Of a stretch of DNA of 16,469 bases, positions 15,090 through 16,469 are shown in pieces. Below the pieces are notes generated by a model that was not told the origin of the DNA, did no database searches, and saw only the letters and a list, made by a program, of their open reading frames with translations. Each line of letters starts with the position of its first letter. Within the stretch, counting starts at the first letter, position 1. Origin of the DNA: Allorhizocola sp044869915 (GTDB taxonomy: Bacteria > Actinomycetota > Actinomycetes > Mycobacteriales > Micromonosporaceae); assembly GCA_044869915.1 (NCBI GenBank), contig JBIOYB010000352.1:1-16469 (forward strand). The letters are read 5' to 3'. Position numbers and translations under genes: made by a program.

Positions 15090-15170
15090 CGACATTTTCA
15101 GGTGCCCGATACATTCGTCTACTTTGGACCATCGGGGCGCCGCTCACCGATGGCCGGGCCGAAAATGTCG
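15090..15170. promoter_or_regulatory. Nested inverted repeats in the VOC/DinB divergent promoter
   Basis: The exact 10-bp inverted repeat CGACATTTTC (15090-15099) / GAAAATGTCG (15161-15170) encloses a second one, CCATCGG (15129-15135) / CCGATGG (15147-15153). The sequence GGTGCCC follows each side as a direct repeat (15101-15107 and 15170-15176). The AT-rich arms stand out in this GC-rich DNA. A two-site operator for a shared regulator is the likely meaning; a hairpin is the alternative. Confidence 0.55.
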
Positions 15171-15194
15171 GTGCCCCTTGTTAGCGTCCGGGGC

Positions 15195-15680
15195 ATGGAT
15201 GAGAGCGAGAAAGAGGCGCTGCTGACGTTCCTCGAGGCGCAGCGGGCCAGCGTTTTGGCCATCCTCGAGGGCCTCGACGAGGAGGCGTTGACCACTGCGG
15301 TGCTCCCATCGGGGTGGACGCCGCTGGGCATGATTGAGCACCTTGGCTACGCCGAGCGGCACTGGTTCCAGGAGGTGGCGACCGGCTTGGCCGAGTCTGT
15401 GGCTTGGCCTGACGACGACCATGCACCCCTGACCACTCCGCGTTCGCCGGGCACGGTTTTCGCCTTCTACCGCGCCCAGCGCGAGCGGTCCAATGCCATT
15501 ATCGCGTCGTTGCCATTGTCGGCGCCGCCGCGTGGGCACCATCCGCCCCCGCTGTCCGAGGAGACGACAGACCTGCGCCGCATCATCCTGCACATGATTG
15601 AGGAGACTGCTCGCCACGCCGGCCACCTCGACGTCGTGCGCGAGTTGCTCGACGGCAAGACTGGCCTTGGTCCTAGATAG
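15195..15680 (+). CDS. DinB/DUF664 family protein
   Basis: Four-helix-bundle DinB-like protein of 161 residues, a usual length. Related enzymes bind a divalent metal through three His and some are mycothiol- or bacillithiol-dependent transferases, a setting that fits Actinobacteria. The likely triad here is His49 in MIEHLGYAERHW and His141 and His144 in ETARHAGHLDVVRELLDG, the family C-terminal signature. The chosen ATG at 15195 begins MDESEKEALLTFLEAQ; an in-frame GTG at 15171 would add eight residues and cannot be excluded, because the ribosome site is weak in both cases. It is divergent from the VOC gene, so the pair may be coregulated in a detoxification or antibiotic-stress response. This functional view is inference. 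Confidence 0.9.
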   Translation: MDESEKEALLTFLEAQRASVLAILEGLDEEALTTAVLPSGWTPLGMIEHLGYAERHWFQEVATGLAESVAWPDDDHAPLTTPRSPGTVFAFYRAQRERSNAIIASLPLSAPPRGHHPPPLSEETTDLRRIILHMIEETARHAGHLDVVRELLDGKTGLGPR

Positions 15681-15963
15681 CGTGCGATGTGTGTCAGGCG
15701 CACAGGAAGCGACGGAGGGTGGGGAGGGCGAGTGGTCGCGGTGAGGAGCGGTGGGCGGATTCGGTGGTGGCCGGATTGGTGGGTGTGGGCGGTGCCGTTT
15801 GGTGATGGCTGATGTGGAGGGTGTGTTTGGGATGGCGTGCGGTGTCGGCTGGCGGCCGAGGTCGGGCAGTGCCGGGTGTCTGGGCGGTCGGGCGGTGCCG
15901 GATGTCTGGGCGGTCGGGCGGTCGGGCGGTGCCGGGTGTCTGGGCGGTCGGGCGGCCGGGCGG
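15681..15963. other. Gene-free G-rich spacer with repeats
   Basis: The spacer between the convergent DinB and acetyltransferase genes has strong G over C bias on the + strand. No gene or clear terminator hairpin was found. Its right half consists of the 26-bp repeat listed separately, and a run of GTCGGGCG/GCCGGGCG octamers joins it to the stop of the acetyltransferase. Confidence 0.5.
15869..15954. repeat. 26-bp repeat, three copies
   Basis: GTGCCGGGTGTCTGGGCGGT plus CGGGCG occurs at 15869-15894, 15895-15920 (one G-to-A change) and 15929-15954. An extra GTCGGGCG octamer sits between copies two and three. The repeat abuts the 3' end of the acetyltransferase gene. The - strand reading (RPPDRPDTRH) is not supported as a gene. 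Confidence 0.85.
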
Positions 15964-16461
15964 TTATGCGTCGGTGCGGTGGCGGTTGAGTTGCATTCGC
16001 GGGGAGGAGGTGCGGCGGAAGCCTAGGCGGTGGTAGAGCGGCTCGCCCTCGATCGAGGCACTCAGGTCGATGCGCGTGACGCCGCGGGTGGCGAACCAGG
16101 CGAGCAGTGCCTCCATGCATGCCCGCGAGAAGCCTTGCCGCCGCTGGTCTTTGTCGGTGGCGACGTTGAAAATGTAGCCGATGTCGCCGCTGGGATTGTT
16201 TGGGCTGCCAAGCCGCGACTCGATGATGCCGACCGCGCAGGCGGCGAGGCCGGTGCGGGCCGGGCGATCGATCACGAAGGCGGCCAGTCGGCCGTCCGGG
16301 TCGGACAGTTGCTTGTGGAGCGTCGCGAGCGCGATGGCCTGCCACTCGCCCGGTGCCGGTTCGCCGCCGTGCATCGACGCGAGCATGACGCCACGCAGCC
16401 GCACCAATTCTTCCGCATCGCCGGGGACGGCGAGACGTGCGGTGTGCGGTGTCGCGGGCAC
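15964..16461 (-). CDS. GNAT-family N-acetyltransferase
   Basis: Acetyl-CoA-dependent acetyltransferase of 165 residues, normal length for a single GNAT domain. It opens TARLAVPGDAEELVRLR, a typical strand-helix start. The acetyl-CoA pyrophosphate loop is DQRRQGFSRA inside YIFNVATDKDQRRQGFSRAC (motif A), followed by the helix MEALLAWFATRGV and the C-terminal motif EGEPLYHRLGFRR (motif B region). The acceptor substrate is unknown. The GTG at 16461 is a plausible start, but the frame stays open to the window edge and the only purine-rich stretch (GAAGG) lies too close to that GTG, so a start beyond the window cannot be excluded. Confidence 0.9.
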   Translation of the reverse strand: MPATPHTARLAVPGDAEELVRLRGVMLASMHGGEPAPGEWQAIALATLHKQLSDPDGRLAAFVIDRPARTGLAACAVGIIESRLGSPNNPSGDIGYIFNVATDKDQRRQGFSRACMEALLAWFATRGVTRIDLSASIEGEPLYHRLGFRRTSSPRMQLNRHRTDA

Positions 16462-16469
16462 ACCTTCGG

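Noticed and set aside
15751..16026. Gly-rich + frame after the DinB gene
   Set aside because: Built from the 26-bp repeat and overlaps the acetyltransferase 3' end on the other strand; no ribosome site or known motif.

Overview
The window is GC-rich (roughly 70% by eye). Third codon positions are mostly G or C, GTG starts are frequent, and several genes are joined by ATGA or GTGA overlaps. Together with a CUT2-type sugar transporter under a ROK regulator, a twin-arginine-exported beta-helix protein and a BtrH-like protein, this points to a soil-type actinobacterium (Actinomycetota). I cannot name a genus.

Region 1 (1-6506, all + strand) is a carbohydrate uptake and catabolism operon. It holds the 3' part of a ROK-family regulator (its DNA-binding N-terminus lies before the window), a double-domain sugar ABC ATPase, a permease, a lipoprotein substrate-binding protein, a Gfo/Idh/MocA oxidoreductase and a xylose-isomerase-like TIM-barrel protein. 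Spacing is tight throughout. The likely logic is import of a monosaccharide or cyclitol, oxidation by the dehydrogenase and conversion by the isomerase/epimerase or lyase, controlled by the ROK protein. The substrate cannot be read from sequence. The permease frame runs 68 bp into the binding-protein gene, which may reflect one missing A.

Region 2 (6507-7507) is about 1 kb without a convincing gene. It holds a cluster of ACCGGT palindromes, a short 10-bp tandem repeat, fragments that look like decayed coding sequence, and a striking array of 11 units repeating mostly every 18 bp. It ends at a secreted (Tat signal) pectate-lyase-like right-handed beta-helix protein (7508-9166).

Region 3 (9158-11975, mostly - strand) has a BtrH_N/DUF4872-type protein, then a MarR regulator overlapped by a calcineurin-like phosphoesterase. 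MarR diverges from an old-yellow-enzyme (OYE) reductase gene across a 93-bp gap containing three TTGG-N4-CCAA sites, two of them in a perfect 15-bp tandem duplication. The OYE gene is split by a -1 frameshift at an A-run inside an unusually AT-rich patch.

Region 4 (13024-14702, - strand) carries two unrecognised genes. The first encodes a disordered protein with a 7-residue repeat, the second a His/Cys-containing protein, and they overlap by 17 nt. Upstream lie about 620 bp of gene-free DNA with many short tandem duplications and a 14-bp perfect palindrome.

Region 5 (14703-16469) has a VOC (glyoxalase-fold) protein divergent from a DinB/DUF664 protein, with inverted repeats between them, then a 26-bp repeat tract and a GNAT acetyltransferase reaching the window edge. 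No rRNA, tRNA, CRISPR array, transposase or integrase was recognised.
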